NCBI RefSeq assembly: GCF_000478195.2
Contig: NZ_AUZM01000048.1
Location: 1-48,287 of the forward strand
DNA length: 48,287 nucleotides
Direction: 5' to 3'
Source of the DNA: Lyngbya aestuarii BL J
GTDB taxonomy: Bacteria > Cyanobacteriota > Cyanobacteriia > Cyanobacteriales > Microcoleaceae
Below, in pieces: positions 10,752 through 21,023 of this stretch (the first letter of the stretch is position 1; each line of letters begins with the position of its first letter). The position numbers and the translations under genes were made by a program. The notes beneath the pieces are model-generated. The model did no database searches, had not been told where the DNA came from, and saw nothing but the letters and a program-made list of their open reading frames with translations.

Positions 10752-10902
10752 CTCGATTTAATGTTCGACTGCTCGCCTTAAAACGTTTTTGCTACCCCGC
10801 GTTTCCAATATAAGCTGCTCTCCAACTCATTGCCAAAAAGTCTCAATCGGCTAATCATGATCAGCTAATCTGTTGTCGTTGCCCCCAACCCCAAAACCAA
10901 CC

Positions 10903-12801
10903 ATGACCGACCGATTAAATACCGATGTTTTAGTTGTTGGTGGGGGAACTGGTGGTGTTGCTGCTGCGCTACAAGCGGCCCGTCGAGGTGCTAATACTAT
11001 TTTAGTCAGTGAATTTACCTGGTTGGGGGGAATGCTCACCTCAGCGGGCGTATCAGCACCGGATGGCAACGAATTGCTTGCCTTTCAAACCGGGTTGTGG
11101 GGCGCATTTTTACAAGAATTAAAACGCCGACAACCTGAAGGACTCGATTGGGGTTGGGTCAGTTTTTTTACGTTTAATCCCAGAGTCGGGGCTGAAATTT
11201 TTGCCGACTGGGTATCACAACAACCCAATTTGCACTGGATTTCTGGCTATAAACCCCAAGAGGTGCTCAAACAAGATGACAAAATTATCGGGGTGCGATT
11301 TTCGGAGTTCACGGTTTATGCTGAAATTACTGTAGATGCCACTGAACTGGGGGATTTACTAGCACTGGCGGAAGTTCCCTATCGTTGGGGTTGGGAATTG
11401 CAAACCGAATGGGAAGAACCCAGTGCGCCTATTATTGCCAATTCTCTAACAAAATCTTGTCCGGTACAAGCCCCCACTTGGGTAGCGATTTTACGGGATT
11501 TTGGGGAAAATGCCGTTTCTCCTGAAATTCCCGCCCCGACTATCGACAATCCTGAACAATTCGTGGGGGCTTGGGAAGGTTACGGTGCCGAACAATTTCT
11601 CAATTATGGTCGGCTTCCGGGTGGGCTAATGATGATTAATTGGCCTTGTCGGGGGAATGACTACGGAGAAGGATTAAATCGTTTAATTCAATCTCCCGCC
11701 CAACAGCAAGAATTTTTTCAAGAAAGCCGATGGCATACTCAAAGTTTTGTCCGGTTTATTCAGAAGCAACTCGGACGCCGCTATGGTTTGGCATCAGGAC
11801 TCTTTCCGTCTCCACAACCGACTACTCACATTCAGCCTCAAGATCCTCTCGATACATCCTTCGCCCTGCATTTATATTATCGTGAAAGCCGACGTTTGCA
11901 AGGGTTAACAATAATTCGGGAACAGGATATTTTGCCGATGCCGGGTGGGAATGTTGCTCCTCTCCCTATTAATGATACAACAGGCGAATGTGATGCGATC
12001 GCCATTGGCAATTATCCCAATGATCATCATTACACTCAAGATATTTTTCCAGTCAAACTGAAATATTTGCGATGGGGGGGACGCTGGACAGGAACACCAT
12101 TTACTATTCCCTATCGGGCGTTAATTCCTGTCAAAACTGAGGGATTATTGGTCTGCGAGAAAAATATCTCCGTGTCTCATATTGCCAATGGTGCGACTCG
12201 TTTGCAACCCGTAGTTTTAGGAATCGGACAAGCGGCGGGAATGGCGGCGGCTTTGTGTATTGCATATCGTTGTCAACCGAGAGATTTATCGGTTCATCGA
12301 CTCCAACAAGAATTATTGCATGATCCGGTTGCACCTGCGGCAATTATTCCTTTGTTTAATTTACTCCCGAATCGTCCGGATTGGGTAGATAAGCAGTGTT
12401 ATTATCTTGAATATCCAGAAGCTTATCCGACTCATGGTTATTGTGATTTAGAGTTTTCAAGCCAGCAAATTTATTCTCATTTGTCTTTACAGACTCTCAA
12501 GAGTCAATCCTCAAATCCAGTTGATTTAAACCCTAAAAGTTATGAGCAGTTGTCAACGCCTGAAGTGGAAGAATCTAGAAGTTGTTTTAAAGGGGTTTTT
12601 CATCGCACTCAAGAACAAAACTATACTTTAACCCTAACTTTTCCACAACAACTAGCTGCTAAAACCTGGACATTAGTAACGCTTGATGCGGAGATTGATC
12701 GACAGTTAAAACAGTGTATTAATGGTTCTCAAGTTTCAGTTAAAGGACGAATAAATCATTCTGGTTATTGGTTTATTGTCGAAGTTATTGAGCAGTCGTA
12801 A
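10903..12801 (+). CDS. FAD-dependent oxidoreductase (FAD_oxidored family)
   Basis: The ATG at 10903 puts the Rossmann dinucleotide motif VLVVGGGTGGVAAALQAA close to the N-terminus, the usual position. An upstream in-frame TTG at 10873 would add ten Pro-rich residues and has no ribosome binding site. The N-terminal GGMLTSAGVSAPDGNE and later AEITVDATELGDLLALA segments match the FAD_oxidored (PF12831-type) family. Further FAD-contacting signals are PYRALIPVKTEGLLVCEKN and QPVVLGIGQAAGMAAAL. The substrate is unknown. The C-terminal ~130 residues fall outside the flavin domain. It is divergent from the Wza-like gene across about 150 bp. Confidence 0.85.
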   Translation: MTDRLNTDVLVVGGGTGGVAAALQAARRGANTILVSEFTWLGGMLTSAGVSAPDGNELLAFQTGLWGAFLQELKRRQPEGLDWGWVSFFTFNPRVGAEIFADWVSQQPNLHWISGYKPQEVLKQDDKIIGVRFSEFTVYAEITVDATELGDLLALAEVPYRWGWELQTEWEEPSAPIIANSLTKSCPVQAPTWVAILRDFGENAVSPEIPAPTIDNPEQFVGAWEGYGAEQFLNYGRLPGGLMMINWPCRGNDYGEGLNRLIQSPAQQQEFFQESRWHTQSFVRFIQKQLGRRYGLASGLFPSPQPTTHIQPQDPLDTSFALHLYYRESRRLQGLTIIREQDILPMPGGNVAPLPINDTTGECDAIAIGNYPNDHHYTQDIFPVKLKYLRWGGRWTGTPFTIPYRALIPVKTEGLLVCEKNISVSHIANGATRLQPVVLGIGQAAGMAAALCIAYRCQPRDLSVHRLQQELLHDPVAPAAIIPLFNLLPNRPDWVDKQCYYLEYPEAYPTHGYCDLEFSSQQIYSHLSLQTLKSQSSNPVDLNPKSYEQLSTPEVEESRSCFKGVFHRTQEQNYTLTLTFPQQLAAKTWTLVTLDAEIDRQLKQCINGSQVSVKGRINHSGYWFIVEVIEQS

Positions 12802-13276
12802 GTGATTTGATCGCTCCTAAAAATCTGGTTTTTATTCAAACAATTATTTGCACCTATTAGGGGGGACAGTTGCGGAAATTCGTAAGCCTTCCTGATTAAT
12901 AATTATCAGATATAGAGTTCAGGTAATCCTCTGCGTTCCAACCCTGAATCAAAATAGAATAAAAAGATTTTTGTTCTAACCTATTCTCATCCCAATATAA
13001 CGAAATTCACAAATACAGACGAGCGCGGAGTGTGACAGATAGAAATCTGACTCCTGCATCGTGAGAGTTTTGGGTTGATAGTGATTACAGAATCGAATCT
13101 CTATCTAAATTGTAGAAAATTTCCTGATTGTTGGGTGAAGTCTCCGTAAAAACACTGAAAGATCCATTGAAATTGTAACGCGAGAGCAATTTTTGTAGAA
13201 AAATTTTCATCTTATCCTGATCTGATCAACTTAGGTTGGTATCAAGAAATGGACAGGTTAATTACGGACATTTCCC
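12802..13276. promoter_or_regulatory. 475-bp upstream region of the RGSGR (PatX-like) gene
   Basis: No ORF is supported here. It contains a small hairpin CAGAT-agaa-ATCTG near 13036-13049 and several AT-rich tracts suited to a promoter (13080-13230). I could not identify a HetR operator of the Anabaena hetP type or a TCCGGA (DIF-class) motif in this stretch. The region ends with a weak ribosome binding context before the ATG at 13277. Confidence 0.35.
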
Positions 13277-13525
13277 ATGAAACCTACAACAATTTTTGCC
13301 CTCGCTAGCCTTTTCTTCTTGGGGATCACCAGTCAAGTTCAAGCCGCCAATCATCAATCAACAGCCTTTTTAGAATTAGAAAACCAAAAATATATGATGT
13401 CAGCACAATTAAAGAATCACGGAAGTTCTGATCCCTCTCGCGGTAGTGGACGACGCTTTGTAGAGAACCCAACTGCTAACTCCGGAGATAACTTCATTTT
13501 TCTTCATCGGGGAAGTGGCCGTTAA
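13277..13525 (+). CDS. patX: PatX-type secreted precursor with two RGSGR pentapeptides (82 aa)
   Basis: The 82-residue protein begins with a Sec signal peptide (MKPTTIFALASLFFLG) with likely cleavage after VQA at residue 23. The mature ~59 residues contain RGSGR twice, at residues 55-59 (SRGSGRRF) and at the very C-terminus, 78-82 (LHRGSGR, then stop). RGSGR is the active pentapeptide of PatS, and RG[S/T]GR with a preceding His is typical of PatX, a family of secreted precursors that accompany HetR in filamentous cyanobacteria. The next gene downstream on the same strand is hetR, 431 bp away, which supports the assignment. The inferred role is a processed intercellular inhibitor peptide that binds the HetR C-terminal domain. 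Two copies of the pentapeptide are notable. Identification rests on the motif, topology and context, not on full-length similarity. Confidence 0.85.
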   Translation: MKPTTIFALASLFFLGITSQVQAANHQSTAFLELENQKYMMSAQLKNHGSSDPSRGSGRRFVENPTANSGDNFIFLHRGSGR

Positions 13526-14859
<1,334 letters not shown>

Positions 14860-14873
14860 ACTGTAAATATTCT

Positions 14874-14926
14874 GCTAATCGCTAATCGCTAATTTATCTT
14901 TCAAATTTAGCCATTAGCAATTAGCA
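14874..14926. terminator. Inverted repeat between convergent hetR and parvulin gene
   Basis: GCTAATC is repeated directly (GCTAATCGCTAATCGCTAATTT). It faces AAATTTAGCCATTAGCAATTAGC, giving a long A/T-rich hairpin between two converging genes, with a T run following at about 14937. It probably serves as a bidirectional terminator. Confidence 0.5.
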
Positions 14927-14939
14927 CTAACAACTCTTT

Positions 14940-15701
14940 TTAATCAGCAATTTGCATTTTGACGGTTAAGCTTTTCAGCTTTTCATTAATCCAACGTTCA
15001 AACAATTCATTTTGTAATTTTTGCTTCAATTTGGAATCTTCAAACGAAGCTTCGATTAATTGCTCAACGCGAAATATACACCAACGCCCTTCAATCTCTA
15101 CAGGGCCAACAATTTGTCCGAGAGCCGCTCCCGTCATTATCGGCTTGAGATTTTCGGGTAAAGACCCCAAACTCACCGCTCCCATCATCCCATTGACATT
15201 CCGTTCAGGAGTCAGTGAATATTCCCGTGCTAGTTGCTCAAAACGAGCTTCTTCTTCTTGAAGACGACGATGTAATGTTTCTGCGAGTTCGTAATCAGCA
15301 ACGACAATCCGAGACAGAATAATCGTATCTAAAAATGATTTTCGTTCCTGAAAATAAGCTTCGAGTTGCGGTTGCACAATCGAGAGTTTTAGTGTTTCTC
15401 GTTTAAATCCCGCTTCCACTTGTTGATGAAAAGAATCATAACTCATTTGATTGCGCTCCAGCCATTCCTGAAACGCTTGGGGATCACTGAGATTCCGTTC
15501 GAGTCGGAAATTAATTACCGCTTGTTCAACAGACGCGGAATTAATATTGAGATTTTCTTGTGCTTCGAGTTCCTTATCAAGAATATACTGACGCAGCATT
15601 TCCCCGATAAAAGATTGTAACTTTCCCGAAGATTGCAAATACCTTAAAGACTGTCCCAACGTAATGGGTTCATCATTAACCGTTAAAAAAGGTTGAGCCA
15701 T
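14940..15701 (-). CDS. Parvulin-type peptidyl-prolyl isomerase, SurA-like (253 aa)
   Basis: The N-terminal ~120 residues are a helical chaperone-like part (VNDEPITLGQSLRYLQSSG, QYILDKELEAQE). The parvulin domain spans about 125-215, with SRIVVADYELAETLHRRLQ, EQLAREYSLTPERN, GAVSLGSLPENLKP and GRWCIFRVEQL. The Phe/Tyr-rich start lacks a convincing signal peptide, so a cytoplasmic or unconventionally exported chaperone is possible. In cyanobacteria such genes are often linked to ABC/HlyD exporters, but none is here. It lies 96 nt downstream of the DUF92 gene on the same strand and may be co-transcribed. GAGGAAG upstream of the ATG supports the start. Confidence 0.85.
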   Translation of the reverse strand: MAQPFLTVNDEPITLGQSLRYLQSSGKLQSFIGEMLRQYILDKELEAQENLNINSASVEQAVINFRLERNLSDPQAFQEWLERNQMSYDSFHQQVEAGFKRETLKLSIVQPQLEAYFQERKSFLDTIILSRIVVADYELAETLHRRLQEEEARFEQLAREYSLTPERNVNGMMGAVSLGSLPENLKPIMTGAALGQIVGPVEIEGRWCIFRVEQLIEASFEDSKLKQKLQNELFERWINEKLKSLTVKMQIAD

Positions 15702-15797
15702 ACCGAGTCACTTCCTCAACAAAAAAACAACTGTACACAACAAGCAAGCTAGTCTATGCTAACCCGAATAACTCCGTCTCAACAAGGCTTCAGTCAT

Positions 15798-16610
15798 TCA
15801 CAATGTTTGACTATAATTCCACACCAGGGCCAATCCTATCGCCACAATTGCACCGATAAATGTATTAATAAAATTTACCACCTCGTTGGTTAACCAGTGA
15901 ACCTCCGCCTGCAAAGTTGCCCCAATCACACTTTCTAGATTCGTTGCAATCAAAGCAGCGATCACACACCAAATAATACCGATAGCGTCTATTAAACCGA
16001 CTCCCAAACCCACCAAAGCCATCAAAATCGAAGCCACCACTCCGGCAATTGTTCCTTCTAAACTGACTGCTCCTTCTGTTCCTCTAGCAACAGGCTGTAA
16101 CGTCGTAATCAAAAAGGTGCGTTGACCATAGGCTTTTCCCACTTCACTGGCACAGGTATCGGAAAGCTTTGTGCTAAAACTCGCCACATAACCCAACAGC
16201 AACAAAGAGATAATCTGGCTATTAATGGCACTTTCAGCAGACAGCAACCGCACCAGCAAAATTCCCAACGCACACAACGCCGCTGTCAGCGCTGAACCCC
16301 AAACATTTTCAGGCCCTCTGGCACCACTGCGTTTTTCAGCAATTCCGGCTGCTTCTTTTTCTGCCATGCCGATTCGAGTCACCCCAGAACCAATAATAAA
16401 GTAAAATGCGACCACTAAATAACCTTGCCAACCTAAACAACCCCAAATTAATATACCTAATATCCCAGCATGAATGATTCCGGCAGTCGTCAGTAATTTT
16501 TTTGGGGCGATCGCCACGAGACTGAGTAAAATTGTATTCAAACCGATCGCGATGATCCAAGGATTTGATCCGAATAACAAATCATTCCAGTTCAAGTTTA
16601 AATTTTGCAT
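15798..16610 (-). CDS. DUF92 / VTE6-like membrane protein, probable phytyl-phosphate kinase (270 aa)
   Basis: This is a polytopic membrane protein with about six to seven hydrophobic helices. It carries the DUF92 hallmarks GSGVTRIGMAEKEAAGIAEKRSG (in part), ENVWGSALTAALCA, SFSTKLSDTCASEVGKAYG and GTEGAVSLEGTIAG. Plant VTE6 and cyanobacterial relatives of this family phosphorylate phytyl phosphate to phytyl diphosphate, recycling chlorophyll-derived phytol into tocopherol. The function here is inferred from the family. The lipase gene lies 18 nt upstream on the same strand (an esterase-like partner could release phytol, but that is speculation). Confidence 0.85.
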   Translation of the reverse strand: MQNLNLNWNDLLFGSNPWIIAIGLNTILLSLVAIAPKKLLTTAGIIHAGILGILIWGCLGWQGYLVVAFYFIIGSGVTRIGMAEKEAAGIAEKRSGARGPENVWGSALTAALCALGILLVRLLSAESAINSQIISLLLLGYVASFSTKLSDTCASEVGKAYGQRTFLITTLQPVARGTEGAVSLEGTIAGVVASILMALVGLGVGLIDAIGIIWCVIAALIATNLESVIGATLQAEVHWLTNEVVNFINTFIGAIVAIGLALVWNYSQTL

Positions 16611-16628
16611 CTTAAAATTTGGAGTTCA

Positions 16629-17258
16629 TCACATTTTATTATCGGTGATGTGTCTTGATGTTTTTACCGGAGCCGATAACGTTTCTGCGATTTTGTTTAA
16701 ACATTGAGAATCTTGCACCATCCAACTATGAAACAACACATTCAGTTGAACCTCTTGACCGACTGGAAGTTGAGAGCTACTCGCAGGTACAATCATCACA
16801 TCCAAAGGCGTCCACAATGAAGTAAAATTAATCTGATCGAGTAGGTCGATATCTTGGTTTAAATCTTTTAAAAATTTACTGGTAGGCCGCATTTGTAGGG
16901 TACCGGGTGTCACATAAAAATACGCAGTCCAAGTACCGTTATGGGGAGAGGAAATGGTAATGAGACGTTGTACCCGTTTAATTCCGCCTAAGCGTTGGAC
17001 GTAGTAGCGACTGACTAAACCTCCCATACTAAAACCCACCAAGTCTATGGGTTGGTCTGGCGGAAAGGTTCGATCTACATAGTCTGTAATTTGTGCGGCG
17101 AGTCGGTCTAGTCCCAAAAACCCATAATTGGGAATGAGGTTAAAGCAATGCACTTCCCATCCTTGTTGAGTGAGATAGGCTGACATTTTTCGGAAAATCG
17201 CCGTGGTATCAAATATACCATGAATTAGAATAACAGGATTACGGTGGCTGCTGTTCAT
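16629..17258 (-). CDS. Alpha/beta-hydrolase, triacylglycerol lipase type (209 aa from ATG)
   Basis: The oxyanion/strand motif PVILIHGIFDTTAIF is followed by the nucleophile elbow DLVGFSMGGLVSRYYV (Ser in GFSMGG) and SSPHNGTWTAYF, a pattern of LipA/EstA-like lipases. A likely catalytic His is in LFHSWMVQD. I chose the ATG at 17258 because it leaves the family's normal N-terminus. A TTG at 17339 would add 27 residues and cannot be excluded. No signal peptide is seen from the ATG. The gene leads into the DUF92 gene with an 18-nt gap, suggesting an operon. Confidence 0.75.
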   Translation of the reverse strand: MNSSHRNPVILIHGIFDTTAIFRKMSAYLTQQGWEVHCFNLIPNYGFLGLDRLAAQITDYVDRTFPPDQPIDLVGFSMGGLVSRYYVQRLGGIKRVQRLITISSPHNGTWTAYFYVTPGTLQMRPTSKFLKDLNQDIDLLDQINFTSLWTPLDVMIVPASSSQLPVGQEVQLNVLFHSWMVQDSQCLNKIAETLSAPVKTSRHITDNKM

Positions 17259-17460
17259 AGGAACCCAACAAATGAATTTATTCGACACTGTAAACGAACA
17301 TTGCCGAGTCGCTTGATCAGTGATAGTCCAGTTTGTCAAGTGACGGCTGTCCCTATTCTGAGAGTCCTATTCAAGAATTGCAATAATTTAATCAGTATTT
17401 TTACCAACGGTCCGTGCCGTCTCCGTCGTTTTACGGTGAGAGCAGTGCGTTGGGCGGGTT

Positions 17461-17511
17461 CCCCGAAAGTCACGCAACTGCCGAACCCGGAGGGCGGAGT
17501 AATCTGTGACT
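17461..17511. repeat. Dispersed palindromic repeat, copy A
   Basis: The stretch begins CCCCGAAAGTCACGCAACTG and ends GGCGGAGTAATCTGTGACT. AGTCAC (17468-17473) pairs with GTGACT (17506-17511) and GCC with GGC inside. The same two blocks recur at 29963-30037, where about 26 extra bases separate them. It sits in the 380-bp gap upstream of the lysine-rich protein gene. It looks like a REP- or MITE-like intergenic repeat. Confidence 0.7.
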
Positions 17512-17641
17512 TACTTCGTTGATTAGTGTACTCTATAACTCTGATAATTGTAAATTATTGTAAATAAATATAGACAAATCTTTCAGTTTTCCTCTAATCT
17601 AACGTATAAATATTTCTTTTAAAAAAAATAGAGGGAAAGCA

Positions 17642-18067
17642 ATGATAGGTAAAATTTTGGGTTTTAATAAAAAGTCTGATTATTTTTTAGAGCTTGATGA
17701 TTCCAAAGAAACCCAGTCAGCTCCCAGCAAACCCGCTCAAAAAGAAGAAGCTAAACCTGCTCCTGTAGAAGCGAAAGCGAAAAAAGAGGAACCTACTCCC
17801 TCCGCAAAAACCAGCAAAAAGACAACCACTAAAGCTAAAGCAAAGCCTGCAACTCCGGATGCTAAAGAACAGGCTAAAGCGACAGTTGAGGCGATTTCCG
17901 TCAAGCCGAAAGAACTTCCTTCTTTTAATAATGGTCTTCAAAGCACTCCCACAGGAATGACTTTTGCGCCCGATAACTTAATGAAATCAGCCTCCTCTAG
18001 CCGTCGTCGTCCAGGTCCAAGCATGAATATGTTTAAAGATATGGCGCGTCAAGTTGGATCTCGTTAG
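17642..18067 (+). CDS. Conserved cyanobacterial Lys/Ala/Pro-rich protein (141 aa)
   Basis: A short N-terminus (MIGKILGFNKKSDYFLELD) leads into a low-complexity region rich in Lys, Ala, Glu, Thr and Pro (residues ~25-90). The C-terminal block TFAPDNLMKSASSSRRRPG, then PSMNMFKDMARQV, looks like the conserved part. The middle resembles disordered linkers. I recall similar proteins with an RRRPGPS.N.F..MA tail from other cyanobacteria, but no function. GAGGGAAAG precedes the ATG and fits a ribosome binding site. The gene stands alone and is convergent with the TPR gene. Confidence 0.75.
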   Translation: MIGKILGFNKKSDYFLELDDSKETQSAPSKPAQKEEAKPAPVEAKAKKEEPTPSAKTSKKTTTKAKAKPATPDAKEQAKATVEAISVKPKELPSFNNGLQSTPTGMTFAPDNLMKSASSSRRRPGPSMNMFKDMARQVGSR

Positions 18068-18099
18068 TGACATTGATTAACAGTTGAATATTCAGGAAG

Positions 18100-18133
18100 T
18101 AGCGGATGACAATGATTAAAGTATTGTCCGCTA
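18100..18133. terminator. Hairpin between convergent genes
   Basis: TAGCGGA (18100-18106) pairs with TCCGCTA (18127-18133), with ACAAT/ATTGT extending the stem inside. It lies 33-66 nt after the stop of the lysine-rich gene and 4-37 nt after the stop of the leftward TPR gene, so it can serve both. Confidence 0.6.
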
Positions 18134-18136
18134 TTT

Positions 18137-19258
18137 CTATATAACTTTGAGAAAAACCAGACCACTATAGAGATGAAATGCAGGGTCCCAAGGCGTTTCA
18201 GATTTGCGATCAATATCAACATGAGATTTTAAACGGCCGAGAAGTTGAGTATAATCAATCGCTGTTTCTGCAAAGGGTGTAAAATCAGACCAGAGCCGAA
18301 CATTAGCTAAACTGTGATTAAATTTTTCCAGTAGACGATTCCAATTGAGACGAGTGGTATTTTCTACAAGATAAGAATGTTTTTTAAGAACATCCGATGT
18401 TGTCGCCGGATTTAAAGAAATTCCTTGCTGAAAGTCATAAGTTTGGTCACAAAAGCGTAGAATTGACTGGCGAACACCCAAATGTAAATCATATACTTGA
18501 GCATAGTCCTGAGTCATTTCTTTATGGCGAAATCGGTCTGTGCGGCGACGTCGGGGGTCATAGTCCATCGCTTCCATAAATAGGGGAAGTAAACCTTCTA
18601 CTCGTTGTGTAACCTCACTCCAGTCAAACGTCAGTGACCCTAATTGATTATTCTCATTTTGACAAACAACGACAGGTTGAGGTGAGATTGACTGAAAATA
18701 GAGAACTCGAAATATATGAATTTTTTGAAGGTCAGATAAACTTACCCAAAATACTGGAATTCCCGCATTTTGCATCTCTTGACCATAAACCTGTAACTCC
18801 GCCATTTCACCTGTGCGATAAAGTCGCCAACCTCGACTCTGTAATTGCATCCGAGCGCTATAAGTATCTGTCTTCAAGAGTTTAGCTAAATGTTGGGCTG
18901 CGGCTTGTTTTTGTTCAGGATTAATCGGTTCGAGAATTAAAACTCCGGCTTCTGTATTACGGGGGTCTGTTTTGGCTGCTAGAATTGCGGCTTGTCTTCG
19001 GTTTTGTTCGATAGCTTCGAGGCGTTGTAAACCTTTTCGAGCTTGATCTATGACTTTAGGATGAGTCGCATTCTGAAGCAATTGTCGATAGATTTTTTCG
19101 GCTGATTTTAGCTGATCAGTGGCTTCATACCAACGACCAATATACAACTGCACCCAAGGATTTTGGGGTGATTCTTTTTGCAGTTTTTTTAGGAGTTTAG
19201 CCGCAGTGCGATAGTCTTGGTTTTCTAAGGCGGCGGCGACTTGTTCGATCTCTTTCAT
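18137..19258 (-). CDS. TPR-repeat protein, conserved in cyanobacteria (373 aa)
   Basis: The N-terminal ~90 residues form two to three tetratricopeptide helices (AAALENQDYRTAAKLLKKLQ, WVQLYIGRWYEATDQLKSAE, IYRQLLQN). The rest is a less familiar domain: a region around 115-195 that may bind a ligand (AAQHLAKLLKTDTYSARMQL, LYRTGEMAEL), then a segment with DYDPRRRRTDRFRHKE and QDYAQVYDLHLG. No signal peptide is present. The start codon overlaps the stop of the AI-2E family gene by ATGA (19255-19258), so the two are translationally coupled. Function unknown; a scaffold or adaptor role would fit the TPRs. Confidence 0.75.
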   Translation of the reverse strand: MKEIEQVAAALENQDYRTAAKLLKKLQKESPQNPWVQLYIGRWYEATDQLKSAEKIYRQLLQNATHPKVIDQARKGLQRLEAIEQNRRQAAILAAKTDPRNTEAGVLILEPINPEQKQAAAQHLAKLLKTDTYSARMQLQSRGWRLYRTGEMAELQVYGQEMQNAGIPVFWVSLSDLQKIHIFRVLYFQSISPQPVVVCQNENNQLGSLTFDWSEVTQRVEGLLPLFMEAMDYDPRRRRTDRFRHKEMTQDYAQVYDLHLGVRQSILRFCDQTYDFQQGISLNPATTSDVLKKHSYLVENTTRLNWNRLLEKFNHSLANVRLWSDFTPFAETAIDYTQLLGRLKSHVDIDRKSETPWDPAFHLYSGLVFLKVI

Positions 19259-20415
19259 TGGGAAAAATCCGATTCATTTTCAAGAGGAGAAAGGCTATCA
19301 TGGGGGAAAAGTTGAGGGTCAGGTTCAAAATCGGTCACAGGTTCGGGGGACGTATCTATAAAAGATGTTGCTGTTGTCCGCTGACTTTGCCATTGATCGA
19401 GGATATCTTTCATTATGGCTTCTTCAATCCAAACTTTGGAAACGACTGCTAAAGGCAGGGCTAATACTAATCCTAAAAAACCAAAAAAGCGAGCAAAGAA
19501 AATTTGAGCGGTTAATGTGGCTGCTGGCAGTAGAGACACCTGTTTCTGCATAATCATCGGGCTAAACCAGTAGCTTTCTAAATTTTGAATGAAAATATAG
19601 AGAATAATGACTGTTAAGGCTTTCCAGGGTGTATCTAAAAGGGCAACTGATACGGGAAAAACAACACTAGCAGCCGGCCCAAGATTAGGAATAAAGTTAA
19701 ACACTCCGGCTAGCAACGCATGAGCAAAGACGAAGGGAATACCCAGAATGAGTAAACCAATTGCACTGAGACTTGCAATAAAAATAGAGTTGATCACGAT
19801 TCCCGCCATCCACTGCAATAAAACCGTTTCACATCCGCTGAGAATTTCATCTGCTCGTCGTCTATAAAAGGAGGGAAATAAACGGACAAAGACTGTGCGA
19901 TAGGCGACGGGATTGCTGAGAAACATTAGGGTTAATACAATCACCAGCAGCAGTTGGAGCAGAGTGGTGAGGGAGTTGGAAAAGAAGGCAAAAAAGTTAC
20001 CTAAGACGTTTTGAGCCAGAGGACCCACTTGTTGAGCAATTTCAGGAATGGTGGGAACCCGAAACTCCAACTGTTGGGGGAACCAGAGAGGAGGATTTTC
20101 TAATAGGTTATCTACCCAACGAATAAATTGATTGAATCCTCGGGGAGCTAACTCAATTAATTGCTGAAATTGAGTGAGGAAAGGGGGCATAACCAGACTG
20201 AAAAAGAGTGTTCCAAACAACACCACTAAACTGAGGGCAATGATCACGGCAAGACTGCGGTTTAGTCGAAAGCGTTGTAACCCTCGAACTAAACTGTTAA
20301 GGGCGATCGCTAAAATGACGGCTGTAAAAATGAGCAACACAATCTGTCGAAATTGCCACAGGATGAGCAGAGCTAGAATCAGACAAAAAAAACCAATCCA
20401 ATCGGCGAGTTTCAT
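19255..20415 (-). CDS. AI-2E family (PerM/UPF0118) membrane transporter (386 aa)
   Basis: The protein has about seven to eight hydrophobic helices and the family pattern: paired N-terminal helices, a long extracytoplasmic segment (residues ~75-150), then VIVLTLMFLSNPVAYRTVF, GCETVLLQWMAGIVINSIF, FVFALLAGVFNFIPNLGP-like (here FAHALLAGVFNFIPNLGP) and FFARFFGFLGLVLALPLAVV. The C-terminal ~45 residues are acidic and Pro-rich. Family members are permeases of uncertain substrate; AI-2 export has been shown only for a few. The stop overlaps the start of the TPR gene by 4 nt. Confidence 0.88.
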   Translation of the reverse strand: MKLADWIGFFCLILALLILWQFRQIVLLIFTAVILAIALNSLVRGLQRFRLNRSLAVIIALSLVVLFGTLFFSLVMPPFLTQFQQLIELAPRGFNQFIRWVDNLLENPPLWFPQQLEFRVPTIPEIAQQVGPLAQNVLGNFFAFFSNSLTTLLQLLLVIVLTLMFLSNPVAYRTVFVRLFPSFYRRRADEILSGCETVLLQWMAGIVINSIFIASLSAIGLLILGIPFVFAHALLAGVFNFIPNLGPAASVVFPVSVALLDTPWKALTVIILYIFIQNLESYWFSPMIMQKQVSLLPAATLTAQIFFARFFGFLGLVLALPLAVVSKVWIEEAIMKDILDQWQSQRTTATSFIDTSPEPVTDFEPDPQLFPHDSLSPLENESDFSQ

Positions 20416-20675
20416 TGAGAGATGTCTCCTGTTAGCCGGATAGACCGAAGGGCTAGTATAATACTACTTCTAGAATTCTTCTCATTATCGCGTCTAGTTG
20501 TAAGAATTGAGCGATATTGGCTGAGTTAAGATGGGGCTTAGACAAATTGATTGGATTGACAGAAGATTTCGCCGCATTGATCCAAATCCAAAACTATTAT
20601 TATCAAATCTATTGCCGCTTGAATTTCGCGCTATCTTAAAGTTGAGTTCTAGAATGAGTTGGCGCCAGAACGTCC

Positions 20676-21023
20676 ATGAAATATTTCTTTTTAACGGATG
20701 GATGGACTGTGGGTCGTGTTTGGGGTGTTGGTGGTCTGTGGGATGAAGCAGCTCACCGTCGCTCACCGGAAATCCTGAGACTGAATCTCTGTTTGTGTGA
20801 CAAGAATGAAAAAATGTGGTTGCATCGGGTAGAAGATGGGGTTTTGATGCTAGAAGTCAAGCCATCCGATCTCGGTGATCATCATCACTCAGGTCGTAGT
20901 ATTGGTCAAGTCATTCTGACTCGGCTGATTACGGCTGATCAAGTGTTGGATCGTTTGTGTAAGGCTTCAGCTCAATGTCAAAGAATCGAGACGGCTTTGA
21001 TCTCTCCAGACGGTGAATATTGA
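20676..21023 (+). CDS. Conserved cyanobacterial protein upstream of psbB (115 aa)
   Basis: A small soluble protein beginning MKYFFLTDGWTVGRVWGVGG, with LCLCDKNEKMWLHRVEDGV, VLMLEVKPSD and GQVILTRLITADQVLDRL. The Trp/Gly-rich N-terminus and the VILTRLI..DQV segment look like those of a conserved cyanobacterial family of unknown function. There is no signal peptide or membrane span. It is in the same direction as psbB, about 600 bp upstream, so probably separately transcribed. Confidence 0.75.
   Translation: MKYFFLTDGWTVGRVWGVGGLWDEAAHRRSPEILRLNLCLCDKNEKMWLHRVEDGVLMLEVKPSDLGDHHHSGRSIGQVILTRLITADQVLDRLCKASAQCQRIETALISPDGEY

Noticed and set aside
13481-13486. TCCGGA (DIF-class promoter motif) near the RGSGR gene
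   Set aside because: It lies inside the coding sequence of the RGSGR protein and has no suitable -10 element, so it is probably coincidental.
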